Notes under the pieces: model-generated | The model's database searches: none | What the model saw: only the letters and a program-made list of their open reading frames with translations | Told to the model about the DNA's origin: nothing | Assembly: GCA_963787345.1 (NCBI GenBank) | Contig: CAWBCW010000011.1 | Coordinates: 558,001-622,000 of the forward strand | Direction: 5' to 3' | DNA length: 64,000 nucleotides | Origin: Bacillus_BD sp963787345 | Lineage (GTDB): Bacteria; Bacillota; Bacilli; Bacillales; Cytobacillaceae | In this document: positions 22,711 to 32,040 of the stretch, in pieces | Layout of the letters: every line of letters starts with the position of its first letter | Position numbering within the stretch: the stretch's first letter is position 1 | Translations under genes and position numbers: made by a program

Positions 22711-24300
22711 ATGAATGAGTCGTTACAAAAATTTATTAATCCGCTAAAAGAGTACTGGTTAAATCGATCTAAAAAACAGAGAGTCATCATGATCAGTACA
22801 ATAATACTCATTTTACTGGTTGCAGGTCTAACTACTTTTTTTATGACGAGAACCCATTTGGTCCCTTTATATAGTAACCTAACTCCATCAGAGACAGGGT
22901 CAATTAAAGAGAGTCTAGATTCGAGAGGGATAAAATCAGAAATTGCTGATGGTGGTACTACTATAAGGGTTCCTGAAGAATTAGCGGATACATTAAAAGT
23001 AGAACTTGCAGCAGAAGGGCTCCCGCAATCAGGCAGTATTGATTATTCTTTTTTTAGTCAAAATGCTGGAATGGGGACGACAGAAAATGAGTTTAACGTA
23101 ATGAAACTCGATGCCATGCAAACGGAACTGGCAAATTTAATAAAAGGAATAGATGGAATCAATGACGCAAAGGTCATGATCACGATTCCTGAAACTGGAA
23201 TATTTGTATCGGATCTAGCCGGGGAGGCTTCTGCATCAATTGTCTTAAACACAAAACCAGGCTATAAGTTTGATCAGAGTCAGATACAAGCCCTCTACCA
23301 ATTAGTATCTAAAAGTATTCCGAACCTTCCTGCTGATAATATCGTCATTATGAATCAAAACTTTGAGTATTTTGATTTAAATAATGAAAATAATTTTACC
23401 GGCTCTGTTTTTGCCAACCAGCAAGAAATCAAACAGGAAATTGAACGTGATTTACAAAGGCAAGTACAAAGCATGTTAGGAACCTTAATCGGTCACGATA
23501 AGGTGGTTGTATCGGTAACTGCTGATATTGATTTCAGTCAGGAAAATCGTGAAGAAAACTTAGTAACTCCTGTTGATCAAGAAAATATGGAAGGGATCGC
23601 CATTAGCGCTCAAAAAATTACCGAAACGTATTCAGGTACAGGGAATCCCGGAGATATTCCTCAAGGGGGGAATCCTGCAGACACAGGAGCTCCAGAGTAT
23701 GTGGAAGGGGCTACAAATAATGGGGAATATGAGAAAGCTGACGATACCATCAATTACGAGGTTAATAGAATTCGAAAAGAGATTATTGAAAGTCCCTATA
23801 AAATTAGAGATTTAGGGATTGGAGTAATGGTCGAACCACCTGAGGCTGATAATGTAAACTCATTGCCTCAAGAGCGAGTGGATGACATTACGAATATGCT
23901 GGCAACGATCGTTCGAACTTCCCTCGATAAAGATGAGAATCCTGAGTTAACGGAAGAAGCCATACAGCAAAAGATTGCTGTATCAGTTCAACCATTTGCA
24001 GGAAAGATGACATTTGATGAGCAAGTGGCTGAAACGATTCCTTCGTGGATTTATTTGATTGGCGGAGTAATGCTTGCTGTAATTATCGTATTAATCCTCT
24101 TATTTGTACGAGCGAAGCGGAAACAGGATGAGGAAATCGATGAAGAAATAGAAGAGTATCGTCCACCGATTGAAGTTCCAGATGTGAATGAGACTACTGA
24201 AACAGAAGAAAGTCTCAGAAGAAAACAGTTGGAGAAAATGGCAAAGGAAAGCCCAGAAGAATTTGCTAAGCTCTTGAGATCATGGATTGCCGAAGACTAA
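22711..24300 (+). CDS. fliF: Flagellar MS-ring protein FliF
   Basis: This 529-aa protein forms the membrane MS ring. The first membrane segment (about residues 26-46) is followed by RBM ring-building domains with ETG and VPEELADTLKVELAAEGLP motifs. A second membrane segment (about 447-470: IPSWIYLIGGVMLAVIIVLILLF) precedes the C-terminal FliG-binding tail. AGGGGGATC precedes the ATG. Confidence 0.97.
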   Translation: MNESLQKFINPLKEYWLNRSKKQRVIMISTIILILLVAGLTTFFMTRTHLVPLYSNLTPSETGSIKESLDSRGIKSEIADGGTTIRVPEELADTLKVELAAEGLPQSGSIDYSFFSQNAGMGTTENEFNVMKLDAMQTELANLIKGIDGINDAKVMITIPETGIFVSDLAGEASASIVLNTKPGYKFDQSQIQALYQLVSKSIPNLPADNIVIMNQNFEYFDLNNENNFTGSVFANQQEIKQEIERDLQRQVQSMLGTLIGHDKVVVSVTADIDFSQENREENLVTPVDQENMEGIAISAQKITETYSGTGNPGDIPQGGNPADTGAPEYVEGATNNGEYEKADDTINYEVNRIRKEIIESPYKIRDLGIGVMVEPPEADNVNSLPQERVDDITNMLATIVRTSLDKDENPELTEEAIQQKIAVSVQPFAGKMTFDEQVAETIPSWIYLIGGVMLAVIIVLILLFVRAKRKQDEEIDEEIEEYRPPIEVPDVNETTETEESLRRKQLEKMAKESPEEFAKLLRSWIAED

Positions 24301-24313
24301 AGGGGGAAGCGAA

Positions 24314-25330
24314 ATGGCAAAAAGAAATCAAAAGGAATTGAGTGGGAAACAAAAAGCAGCCATTCTTCTTATTTCGTTAGGACCGGATGTTTCGGCTTCT
24401 GTATATAAACATTTAAGTGAGGAAGAAATTGAAAAGCTAACGTTGGAAATCTCAGGGGTAAAAAAAGTCGACAGTCAAGCTAAAGAGGAAGTAGTCGAGG
24501 AATTTCATCAAATTGCTCTTGCGCAAGATTATATTACTCAAGGTGGGATCGGTTATGCCAAAACCGTTTTAGAAAAGGCTTTAGGCGAAGAACAAGCAAC
24601 AATTATTTTAAATCGCCTTACTTCTTCCCTACAAGTCCGACCTTTTGATTTTGCTAGAAAAGCAGATCCAGCACAAATATTAAATTTTATTCAAAATGAA
24701 CATCCGCAAACGATTGCCTTAATTTTATCTTATTTGGATTCTGGACAAGCCGGACAAATCCTTTCGGAGTTACCACAAGAAGTGCAAGCAGATATAGCTA
24801 AGAGGATTGCTGTAATGGATCGGACTTCTCCAGAAATTATTAATGAAGTAGAGCAAATTCTTGAAAGAAAATTGTCTACTACGGTTACGCAGGATTATAC
24901 ACAAACCGGTGGAATTGAAAACGTTGTTGAAGTCCTTAATGGCGTGGACCGTGCGACGGAGAGAACGATACTTGAAGCTCTTGAAATACAGGATCCAGAA
25001 CTTGCGGAAGAAATTAAGAAAAGAATGTTTGTGTTCGAGGATATTGTTACACTTGATAATCGTTCGATTCAGCGAATCATTCGCGAATGTGAAAATGAAG
25101 ATTTATTGTTATCTCTAAAAGTATCTAGTGATGAAGTGAAAGAAATTGTCTTTAAAAACATGTCAAGTCGAATGGTTGATACCTTTAAAGAGGAAATGGA
25201 ATATATGGGTCCAGTCCGGTTACGTGATGTAGAGGAAGCGCAATCACGAATTGTAGCGGTTATCCGCCGATTAGAAGATGCAGGGGAAATTGTCATTGCC
25301 CGTGGTGGAGGAGATGATATTATTGTCTAG
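24314..25330 (+). CDS. fliG: Flagellar motor switch protein FliG
   Basis: This C-ring torque protein (338 aa) contacts FliF, FliM and the stators. It contains LSGKQKAAILLISLGPDVSASVYKHL in the N domain, EHPQTIALILSYL in the middle domain and the charged C-terminal helix motif (RMFVFEDIVTLDNRSIQRIIRE) that meets the stator. The ATG at 24314 follows AAAGGGGG. Length equals the B. subtilis protein. Confidence 0.97.
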   Translation: MAKRNQKELSGKQKAAILLISLGPDVSASVYKHLSEEEIEKLTLEISGVKKVDSQAKEEVVEEFHQIALAQDYITQGGIGYAKTVLEKALGEEQATIILNRLTSSLQVRPFDFARKADPAQILNFIQNEHPQTIALILSYLDSGQAGQILSELPQEVQADIAKRIAVMDRTSPEIINEVEQILERKLSTTVTQDYTQTGGIENVVEVLNGVDRATERTILEALEIQDPELAEEIKKRMFVFEDIVTLDNRSIQRIIRECENEDLLLSLKVSSDEVKEIVFKNMSSRMVDTFKEEMEYMGPVRLRDVEEAQSRIVAVIRRLEDAGEIVIARGGGDDIIV

Positions 25331-26084
25331 GCTCATAAAGTCGTTGGTGTCATATCCAGTACAAACAGAGAAGAAAGTGATCTCTATTAGGAGATTCCAG
25401 TCAGCAATGCCACAGGAAAGCGAAGAAACTGAAACCTATGAAAATCCAATCGAAATTCTTGAAGAGGCAAAAAAGGAAGCAGAGGAGATCGTCCTCTCTG
25501 CTAAAAAAGAATATGAAAAAAGATTGATAGCCGTACAAGAGGAAAAAATAGCATGGGAACATGAAAAAGCTGCATTAATAAATGAAGCAAAACAAGAAGG
25601 TTATCAAGCAGGCTGGAAAGAGGGAGAGCAACAAGGATTTGATGAGTACAGCTCACATATTCTTGAGGCTAAAACTGTCGTTGACGCTGCGAAAAAAGAA
25701 TACCATGCATATCTCGAGAAATCGGAACAGACGATATTAGATTTGTCTCTTTCAATTGCAGGAAAAGTTATAGCAGAAAAAATAGACGGTGATGGAGAGT
25801 ATTTTCTTTCACTCGTAAAAAAAGCCATTAAAGAAGTAAAAAATTCACCTGAAGTACAAATTTTGGTACATCCGAGCCAATATCAATTTCTCTTAACGAA
25901 AAAAAATGAACTTCAATCTGTTTTTACGAATGATACAAATCTTTTGATCTACCCTGACAGTGATTTACTTCAAGGAAGTTGTTTAATTGAATCTACTTAC
26001 GGACGGATTGATGCTAGTATCGATATTCAATTAATGGAGATTAAAAAAGCCTTGACCCAATGTTTAGAGGATATGACTTCATGA
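25323..26084 (+). CDS. fliH: Flagellar export regulator FliH
   Basis: This 253-aa peripheral stalk and inhibitor of the FliI ATPase has an N-terminal disordered, Glu-rich coiled coil (about 40-110), a Gly-spaced helix (EGYQAGWKEGEQQGFDEY) and a V-ATPase E-subunit-like C-terminal domain. TTG at 25323 is chosen because GGAGGAG at 25307-25313 gives 9-nt spacing. An ATG at 25314 touches that site. The start overlaps the fliG stop. Confidence 0.92.
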   Translation: MSRLIKSLVSYPVQTEKKVISIRRFQSAMPQESEETETYENPIEILEEAKKEAEEIVLSAKKEYEKRLIAVQEEKIAWEHEKAALINEAKQEGYQAGWKEGEQQGFDEYSSHILEAKTVVDAAKKEYHAYLEKSEQTILDLSLSIAGKVIAEKIDGDGEYFLSLVKKAIKEVKNSPEVQILVHPSQYQFLLTKKNELQSVFTNDTNLLIYPDSDLLQGSCLIESTYGRIDASIDIQLMEIKKALTQCLEDMTS

Positions 26085-27397
26085 AAGCTGCTGCATTAAT
26101 CCAACAGTTGTCTAAAATTGATTCTTATAAACGGTTTGGCCGCGTGAAACAAGTAGTTGGAATTATGATCGAATCACAAGGGCCGGAGAGTTCGATTGGG
26201 GATGTTTGTTTAATACATGTTAAACAGCGCACAAAAAAAGTGATTAGAGCAGAGGTAGTTGGTTTTAAAGGAGAAAATGTGATTTTAATGCCATATACCT
26301 CTGTGAACGATATTGCCCCAGGCAGTTTTGTCGAAGCCACTCACAGACCTCTTGAAGTAAAAGTGGGCACGGCATTAATTGGCAGTGTCATTGATTCTTT
26401 AGGGTACCCGTTAGATGGTTTGCCGTTACCGAAAGGCTTGCAATCGATTCCAACAGAACAAGCCCCGCCCAATCCAATGAAAAGGCCGCCAATCTCGGAG
26501 CCGATTGAAGTAGGGGTAAGAATGATCGATAGTCTTCTTACTGTTGGAAATGGGCAGCGGGTCGGAATTTTTGCTGGAAGCGGGGTTGGAAAAAGTACAC
26601 TCCTCGGTATGATTGCTCGTAATACAACGGCAGATTTAAATGTTATCGCTCTAATCGGAGAGCGTGGCCGTGAAGTGCGCGAGTTTATTGAAAAAGACCT
26701 TGGTCCCGAAGGCTTGAAGAGGTCAATTGTCGTCGTTGCTACATCTGATCAGCCAGCTTTAATGAGAATTAAAGGGGCGCTCACAGCTACTTCAATTGCT
26801 GAATATTTTCGTGATCAAGGATTAAATGTGATGTTGATGATGGATTCTGTTACTCGTGTAGCAATGGCACAGCGTGAAATAGGGCTTGCAACAGGGGAGC
26901 CTCCAACAACGAAAGGGTATACACCTTCTGTATTTGCATTGCTGCCTAGATTACTGGAAAGAACAGGCATGAATGAACTAGGCTCGATAACGGCTTTTTA
27001 TACGGTTTTAGTCGATGGGGATGATATGAATGAACCGATAGCTGATACCGTCCGAGGAATATTAGATGGGCATTTTGTACTTGATCGTAATTTAGCGAAT
27101 AAAGGTCAGTATCCTGCGATTAATATTTTAAAAAGTGTCAGCCGTGTCATGAACAATATTACGGAACAGAATCATATCAAATGTGCCGAACGACTTCGAG
27201 AACTGTTAAGTACCTATTATAATTCAGAGGATCTAATCAACATTGGGGCCTATAAAAAGGGATCATCTAAAGAAATTGACAATGCCATTAATAAATATCC
27301 TGAAATTATCTCGTTTCTAAAACAGAGAACGAATGAAAAGATGACTATAAAGGAAAGTATCAATGCTTTAACGCAATTAGTTGGAAAAGGTGATTAG
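26081..27397 (+). CDS. fliI: Flagellum-specific export ATPase FliI
   Basis: This hexameric F1-beta-like ATPase (438 aa) prepares substrates for the export gate. Walker A is GIFAGSGVGKSTLLGMIA and Walker B lies in LNVMLMMDSVTRVAMAQREIGLATGEPPTTKGY. ATG at 26081 overlaps the fliH stop by 4 nt (ATGA). Confidence 0.97.
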   Translation: MKAAALIQQLSKIDSYKRFGRVKQVVGIMIESQGPESSIGDVCLIHVKQRTKKVIRAEVVGFKGENVILMPYTSVNDIAPGSFVEATHRPLEVKVGTALIGSVIDSLGYPLDGLPLPKGLQSIPTEQAPPNPMKRPPISEPIEVGVRMIDSLLTVGNGQRVGIFAGSGVGKSTLLGMIARNTTADLNVIALIGERGREVREFIEKDLGPEGLKRSIVVVATSDQPALMRIKGALTATSIAEYFRDQGLNVMLMMDSVTRVAMAQREIGLATGEPPTTKGYTPSVFALLPRLLERTGMNELGSITAFYTVLVDGDDMNEPIADTVRGILDGHFVLDRNLANKGQYPAINILKSVSRVMNNITEQNHIKCAERLRELLSTYYNSEDLINIGAYKKGSSKEIDNAINKYPEIISFLKQRTNEKMTIKESINALTQLVGKGD

Positions 27398-27401
27398 ATT
27401 C

Positions 27402-27845
27402 ATGGCATATAAATTTAAACTTGAGAAGATTATGAATTTAAAAGAACGTGAAAAAGATGAAGTCCTGTCGATTTATAATGATTCTGTAAAAAAATTCGAA
27501 GAGACAGCCCAGAAATTATATGGGGTCCTTAAGAAAAAAGAGGATCTAGAAGCTTATCAAAGTACAAAGCTTGTGAACGGACTTTCTGTTCAAGAAATTA
27601 GGCATCATCAAAGCTTCATTGTGAATTTACAAAAGACAATTGATCACTATCAAAAAATGGTTATGAACGCACGTAATCAAATGCTTTTTTATCAAGACAA
27701 ACTAAAGCAAAAAAATATTGAAGTAAAAAAATATGAAATTTTAAAAGAAAAAGACAAACTTGTCTTTTTAGAAGAGTTAAAGAGAGTCGAAGATAAGCAG
27801 ATGGATGATATATCCATTCAACAATACATGCATCGAGGAAGCTAG
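27402..27845 (+). CDS. fliJ: Flagellar export chaperone/stalk protein FliJ
   Basis: This 147-aa protein is an almost entirely antiparallel coiled coil, the central stalk of the FliI hexamer. It begins MAYKFKLEKIMNLKEREKDEVL as in Bacillus FliJ. AAAGGTGAT lies upstream of ATG 27402, just after the fliI stop. Confidence 0.95.
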   Translation: MAYKFKLEKIMNLKEREKDEVLSIYNDSVKKFEETAQKLYGVLKKKEDLEAYQSTKLVNGLSVQEIRHHQSFIVNLQKTIDHYQKMVMNARNQMLFYQDKLKQKNIEVKKYEILKEKDKLVFLEELKRVEDKQMDDISIQQYMHRGS

Positions 27846-27853
27846 GTGCGATA

Positions 27854-28459
27854 ATGGAAGAAATATACGAAGAACATAAAGTGAAAAAACACAATAAATT
27901 TCAATGGTTTTTAGGCGTAGTTTTTATACCAATTTTATTTACCCTTGTCGTCGCAGTAATTGTGGCTTCATTTGCAGGTGTGGATGTATGGGGAAAGGCA
28001 AAAGAATTAAGTGAAAAGATCCCTTTTATTGCGTCAGATGAGGAAAAACTTGCCGTGCAAAAAACAGAAGAACTGGAAATGCGTATTACAGATTTAAATG
28101 CCGAAGTTCAATTTCGCGATGATACCATTACCGTATTAGAAACTGAAATAGATCGAAAAGAACAAGAGATCGGAACATTAACACTTAAGAAAGAACAATT
28201 GGAAAAGCAAATCGAGGCTCTTATGAATACAGAGGACAGTGTTCATAAAACAAAAAGTCTTAATGAAATGACCCGTACATTTGAAAATATGTCGGCTAGA
28301 AGCGCAGCGCCGATCATTGAATCAATGAATGAAAATGATGCCCTGTCGATTTTATCTACTTTGAAATCAGACACACTAGCGGGACTTTTAGAAAAAATGA
28401 ATCCAGAAATTGCTGCTAAGTTTACGACTTTATTAACAAATAAGAGTAGGGAAGAATAG
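27854..28459 (+). CDS. ylxF: Flagellar operon protein YlxF (MotE/MgtE-N-like)
   Basis: This 201-aa protein has one N-terminal membrane segment (about residues 20-40), a coiled coil (about 68-125) and a C-terminal MgtE-N-like module (SARSAAPIIESMNENDALSILSTLKSDTLAGLLEKMNPEIAAKFT). It is encoded between fliJ and fliK as in B. subtilis. Members of this group are proposed flagellar export or motor chaperones; its precise role here is unknown. Confidence 0.9.
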   Translation: MEEIYEEHKVKKHNKFQWFLGVVFIPILFTLVVAVIVASFAGVDVWGKAKELSEKIPFIASDEEKLAVQKTEELEMRITDLNAEVQFRDDTITVLETEIDRKEQEIGTLTLKKEQLEKQIEALMNTEDSVHKTKSLNEMTRTFENMSARSAAPIIESMNENDALSILSTLKSDTLAGLLEKMNPEIAAKFTTLLTNKSREE

Positions 28460-28523
28460 AGGATATAATTTTCTATTTTCTTCCCATACCGCTTGTAATT
28501 TAGAGCTTGAAAGGGGGGAGATG

Positions 28524-29642
28524 ATGCAAGTCGGCGGATTAGGACATATCAATTCAATGGGTGCAAATAGCAATAAACAAACAGAGCCAACGGCGGGATT
28601 TGCTAACATATTAGAAGGATTAACTGCACAAGAAGAAGTTCAGAATGAGAAATTGGTACAAACCCATCAGCATCAGATACTTTCAAAGGAAGAAATAGCT
28701 GGTCTAATTGATTTTCTACAAGTACAAAAAGGGTTAAATGAAGCGGATGAACTCGGTCAAGGTGAGCTTGAAAAGTTTGTTGAGGAAGTCCCTGAAATGG
28801 AAGCAGGGGACGCACTTCAAAATATTCTTATGTTACTGCCATTTATCGAACTTGAACAAATCCAACTACCAGTTGAAAAGGATTATGAACGATTGCTTAA
28901 GACATTAAAATTGCTGGGCGATTTAATTCAGGATGAGGGGACAAATGCGAAAGCACAAGACTTTTTACAGGAAGCTAGTAAAAGAATTGAATCGCTTATA
29001 CACCAAAATAAATTGTCTTCTAGAATGGATCTCTTAAATAAAATCGTTACACCTCTTGCTAAAGAATTAAATGAACAACAAACGGTAATAGGACAAAAAA
29101 ATGACATGAATTCTTTTGATCTAAAACATCGTTTTGAAATCATGAATGTCAGTTCAATGCTATTACAGCAAATGGCAAGGCCTGAACAATTAACACTAAT
29201 GGCGAATTCGACTGGAAAGCCTGTATCGGCTGAGGGGTTGATCCAACAGTTTCAATCGATTCTTGCAAAAAGTCAATTTGGCACGACAGGTGGGGCTCAA
29301 AAGCTATTTATCAAATTAAATCCTGAAAATTTGGGAGCGCTAAGGATTGAACTGGTTCTAAAAGATTCTACTTTATTCGCTAGAATTCAGACCACAACTT
29401 CGATGGCAAAGGATATGTTAGAATCTCAATTACAAAATTTAAAGAATGCATTTCACTCACAAAATATTGTTGTTGATAAAGTTGAAATATCTCAGCAATT
29501 AAGCCAGCATGAAAGATTTTTCAGTCGTGATCCAGAAGAGCAGCCTAAGCAAGATCAACAGGGGAAACAAGAACGAAACGAAGAAAATGATCAGCCTCAA
29601 GAGACCTCTTTCCTAGAAGCTCTGTTAAATGTTGAGGCATAG
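28524..29642 (+). CDS. fliK: Flagellar hook-length control protein FliK
   Basis: This secreted molecular ruler (372 aa) triggers the export-specificity switch through FlhB. The conserved C-terminal Flg_hook domain is visible (GGAQKLFIKLNPENLGALRIELVLKDS...LKNAFHSQNIVVDKVEIS). The N-terminal two thirds is helical and variable. ATG 28524 is preferred over 28521 for spacing to AAGGGGGG. Confidence 0.93.
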   Translation: MQVGGLGHINSMGANSNKQTEPTAGFANILEGLTAQEEVQNEKLVQTHQHQILSKEEIAGLIDFLQVQKGLNEADELGQGELEKFVEEVPEMEAGDALQNILMLLPFIELEQIQLPVEKDYERLLKTLKLLGDLIQDEGTNAKAQDFLQEASKRIESLIHQNKLSSRMDLLNKIVTPLAKELNEQQTVIGQKNDMNSFDLKHRFEIMNVSSMLLQQMARPEQLTLMANSTGKPVSAEGLIQQFQSILAKSQFGTTGGAQKLFIKLNPENLGALRIELVLKDSTLFARIQTTTSMAKDMLESQLQNLKNAFHSQNIVVDKVEISQQLSQHERFFSRDPEEQPKQDQQGKQERNEENDQPQETSFLEALLNVEA

Positions 29643-29653
29643 GAGTGTAAGTT

Positions 29654-30280
29654 ATGACAAATACAATCGATTCATCGCTTTTGCTGTCCAATTATCAGAA
29701 GCCACAACAACAAACAGGATCTTCTGCTTTAGGGAAAGATGACTTTTTAAAATTATTAATCACGCAATTGCAAAACCAAGATCCAACAAGCCCAATGCAA
29801 GATACTGAATTTATTGCACAAATGGCTCAATTTTCTTCATTAGAACAATTGGCTAATTTAAATAGTACCTTTAAAGATTTCATCAATCAGCAACAACAAG
29901 GTCAGTTGATTTCATACAATCAATTTATTGGTAAAGAAATTACCTGGCATAAACTTAATGAATTAGGTGACGGGCTAACGGAAATTGAAGAGGGTACTGG
30001 TAAGGTTTCGAGTATTCAATTTAAAGAGAATCAAATTTCATTTATTTTAGAAGATGGAACTAAGTTGGAGCCATCGAATATTTCTCAAGTGAACGCAATA
30101 TCATCCGAATCACAAATGCTTCAAGCGAGCATGATGATCGGTAAAAAAGTAACCTATCTTAATGATGAGAATGAGGAAGTTTCATCCATCGTAAATGCAG
30201 TTTCTTTTAAAAGCGGACAGACGGCTTTCCAATTAGACAAGGGGTCAATAACAGCTTCACAAATGATAAAAATTGAATAA
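29654..30280 (+). CDS. flgD: Flagellar hook assembly (capping) protein FlgD
   Basis: This 208-aa hook scaffold caps the growing hook. The N-terminal signature LGKDDFLKLLITQLQNQDPTSPMQDTEFIAQMAQFSSLEQL is very clear. The C-terminal half is a short beta domain. It follows fliK by 11 nt. Confidence 0.96.
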   Translation: MTNTIDSSLLLSNYQKPQQQTGSSALGKDDFLKLLITQLQNQDPTSPMQDTEFIAQMAQFSSLEQLANLNSTFKDFINQQQQGQLISYNQFIGKEITWHKLNELGDGLTEIEEGTGKVSSIQFKENQISFILEDGTKLEPSNISQVNAISSESQMLQASMMIGKKVTYLNDENEEVSSIVNAVSFKSGQTAFQLDKGSITASQMIKIE

Positions 30281-30295
30281 ACAGGGGAGGTCAAT

Positions 30296-30688
30296 ATGGG
30301 AAAGCAAATATATAGACCATATACCCATCCATTCGTACAAAGTAATTTAAACCCTAGTGGTAAAGTGTCTCGAACGAAACAGACTCATTTCACCAATGAA
30401 CTTCAATCTGCATTAACAACGAATTCGAACGAGTTAATTATTTCTAAGCATGCAAAACAAAGGCTAGAGCAAAGAGGGATTGCAATTAACGAGGAACGCT
30501 GGGAGCGGATTGGGGAAAAGGTGATGGAAGCGAAAGAAATGGGAGTAAAGGAATCATTAGTATTGCTGGAAGATGCTGCTTTAATTGTAAGTGCAAATAA
30601 TCGAACGGTTATTACAGCGATGGACCGAAAAGAAGCTTCTTCACAAATCTTTACAAATATTAATGGCACGATTTTAATGGACAAATAA
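30296..30688 (+). CDS. Flagellar operon protein, TIGR02530-type
   Basis: This 130-aa protein lies between flgD and the hook gene, where many Bacilli and Clostridia have a short conserved flagellar-operon protein. Its recognisable core is SKHAKQRLEQRGIAINEERWERIGEKVMEAKEMGVKESLVLLEDAALIVSANNRTVITAMDR. Function is unknown. AGGGGAGG is upstream of the ATG. Confidence 0.87.
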   Translation: MGKQIYRPYTHPFVQSNLNPSGKVSRTKQTHFTNELQSALTTNSNELIISKHAKQRLEQRGIAINEERWERIGEKVMEAKEMGVKESLVLLEDAALIVSANNRTVITAMDRKEASSQIFTNINGTILMDK

Positions 30689-30765
30689 TAATGGGCTGGA
30701 CCTTTATAGGAAGCTTCTAAGCTGTGGAATGACAGAAGCAGCTGAAATGGAAAGGGGAAAATATA

Positions 30766-31623
30766 ATGCTACGATCCATGTACTCAGGAATAAGTGGAAT
30801 GAAAAACTTCCAAACAAAATTGGATGTTATAGGAAATAATATTGCTAACGTTAATACATATGGCTTTAAAAAAGGTCGTGTAAATTTTAAGGATTTGGTT
30901 AGTCAAAGTATGGCTGGTGCAAGTGGGCCAACTACTGGAATGGGTGGTGTAAATCCTAAACAAGTAGGGCTGGGATCACAGCTATCAACAATTGATACAA
31001 TTGATACACAAGGAAGTTTACAAACAACGGGTAGATCTTTAGATTTAGCAATTTCAGGAGATGGATATTTTGAAGTTGGCAAGGTGGAAGTTGGTGAGGG
31101 GGATGAGCCTGGTAAAATTGTAGAAAGTACTTATACTAGATCAGGTAATTTTTACTTAGATGCTTCAGGAAATATTGTAAATTCTGATGGTAAGTATTTA
31201 GTTGGGGCGTTATTCAATGATAACGATGAGTTAATAGGAACAAAGGCACCAATAATCATACCGAAAGATGCAAAAAGTTTTAGTATTGGTAGTGATGGTA
31301 TTGTTTCTTATATAGATGGTAGTGGTTCTCTTCAAACAGCAGGTCAAATGGTTATCGCAAAATTTTCTAATAATGGTGGATTAGAGAAAGTAGGCTCTAA
31401 TAACTTTCAACAAACGACTAACTCTGGTGAACCATTGAAAGGATTACCTGGGGGAGGAACTGGTGCCGGTTCTATCGTTGCGGGTGCACTCGAAATGTCA
31501 AATGTTGACCTTTCCGAGGAATTTACCGAGATGATTGTTGCTCAACGTGCTTTCCAAGCCAATACAAAAATCATCACCACATCAGATGAAATTCTGCAAG
31601 AATTAGTAAATCTAAAACGCTAA
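30766..31623 (+). CDS. flgE: Flagellar hook protein FlgE (FlgG-like)
   Basis: This 285-aa rod/hook-family protein has the N-terminal DVIGNNIANVNTYGFKKGRVNFKDL and C-terminal LEMSNVDLSEEFTEMIVAQRAFQANTKIITTSDEILQELVNLKR. B. subtilis has an equivalent short hook protein once named FlgG. It is about 20 residues longer than that protein, with an acidic insertion (VGEGDEPGKIVES) after about residue 105. Repeat copy B follows the stop. Confidence 0.94.
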   Translation: MLRSMYSGISGMKNFQTKLDVIGNNIANVNTYGFKKGRVNFKDLVSQSMAGASGPTTGMGGVNPKQVGLGSQLSTIDTIDTQGSLQTTGRSLDLAISGDGYFEVGKVEVGEGDEPGKIVESTYTRSGNFYLDASGNIVNSDGKYLVGALFNDNDELIGTKAPIIIPKDAKSFSIGSDGIVSYIDGSGSLQTAGQMVIAKFSNNGGLEKVGSNNFQQTTNSGEPLKGLPGGGTGAGSIVAGALEMSNVDLSEEFTEMIVAQRAFQANTKIITTSDEILQELVNLKR

Positions 31624-31636
31624 CTTCATTCAGTAG

Positions 31637-31770
31637 CTTATTCATAAGTTGAGGGATGAATGTAAAAAACATTCTAATTAAGTTTGTAGTTCAAACCTCG
31701 GCTGAACGAAGTTAAGCCTTCGGAAGATGTCTTGGATTTTTAAAGGAAATTCGGCAGGCGAATTTGATTT
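31637..31770 (+). repeat. Dispersed structured repeat, copy B (flgE-swrD gap)
   Basis: A shortened member of the family: GGGATGAATG, GCTGAACGAAGTTAAGCC, TTCGGAAGATGTC, TTGGATTTTTAAAGGAAATTCG, then GGCGAATTTGATTT at the end. Compared with copies A and D the central stem's right half and its cap are missing, joined at AAATT. The terminal hairpin AAATTCG/CGAATTT is kept. Confidence 0.8.
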
Positions 31771-31781
31771 AAGAGGAGGAA

Positions 31782-31809
31782 CAGGGTTAAAGGTCTCGCT
31801 TTAACCCTG
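31782..31809 (+). repeat. 10-bp hairpin between swrD ribosome site and start
   Basis: CAGGGTTAAA (31782-31791) pairs perfectly with TTTAACCCTG (31800-31809) across an 8-nt loop. It sits between AGAGGAGGAA (about 31772-31781) and the GTG start at 31819. Confidence 0.7.
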
Positions 31810-31818
31810 AAATTAACA

Positions 31819-32040
31819 GTGATAAAAGTATCGCGATTAAACGGTAAACCATTTATAATTAATGCGTTATACATAGAGACGATTGAATCATTTCCGGACA
31901 CAACGATTACATTGGCAAATGGAAATAAATATATTGTGAAAGAGAAAGAAGAACAAGTATTAAAGTTAATACAGCAGTTCTATCAATCTGTAAATCTTAT
32001 TGGCGGACGGTTAGGAGGAGAAAAGAATGAGGAACAATAA
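31819..32040 (+). CDS. swrD: Swarming/motor protein SwrD (FlbD family)
   Basis: This 73-aa protein increases flagellar power for swarming in B. subtilis. The FlbD signature VSRLNGKPFIINALYIETIESFPDTTITLANGNKYIVKE is intact. Start is GTG at 31819. No ribosome site lies at normal distance; the GAGGAGG at about 31773-31779 is 40 nt upstream and separated by a hairpin. It overlaps fliL. Confidence 0.93.
   Translation: MIKVSRLNGKPFIINALYIETIESFPDTTITLANGNKYIVKEKEEQVLKLIQQFYQSVNLIGGRLGGEKNEEQ

Noticed and set aside
22491..22811. 106-codon minus-strand frame across repeat copy A
   Set aside because: It spans the structured repeat and the start of fliF, has no ribosome site and no recognisable domain. 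A similar antisense frame crosses copy C (52124-52345), which is expected if the repeat simply lacks stops on that strand.
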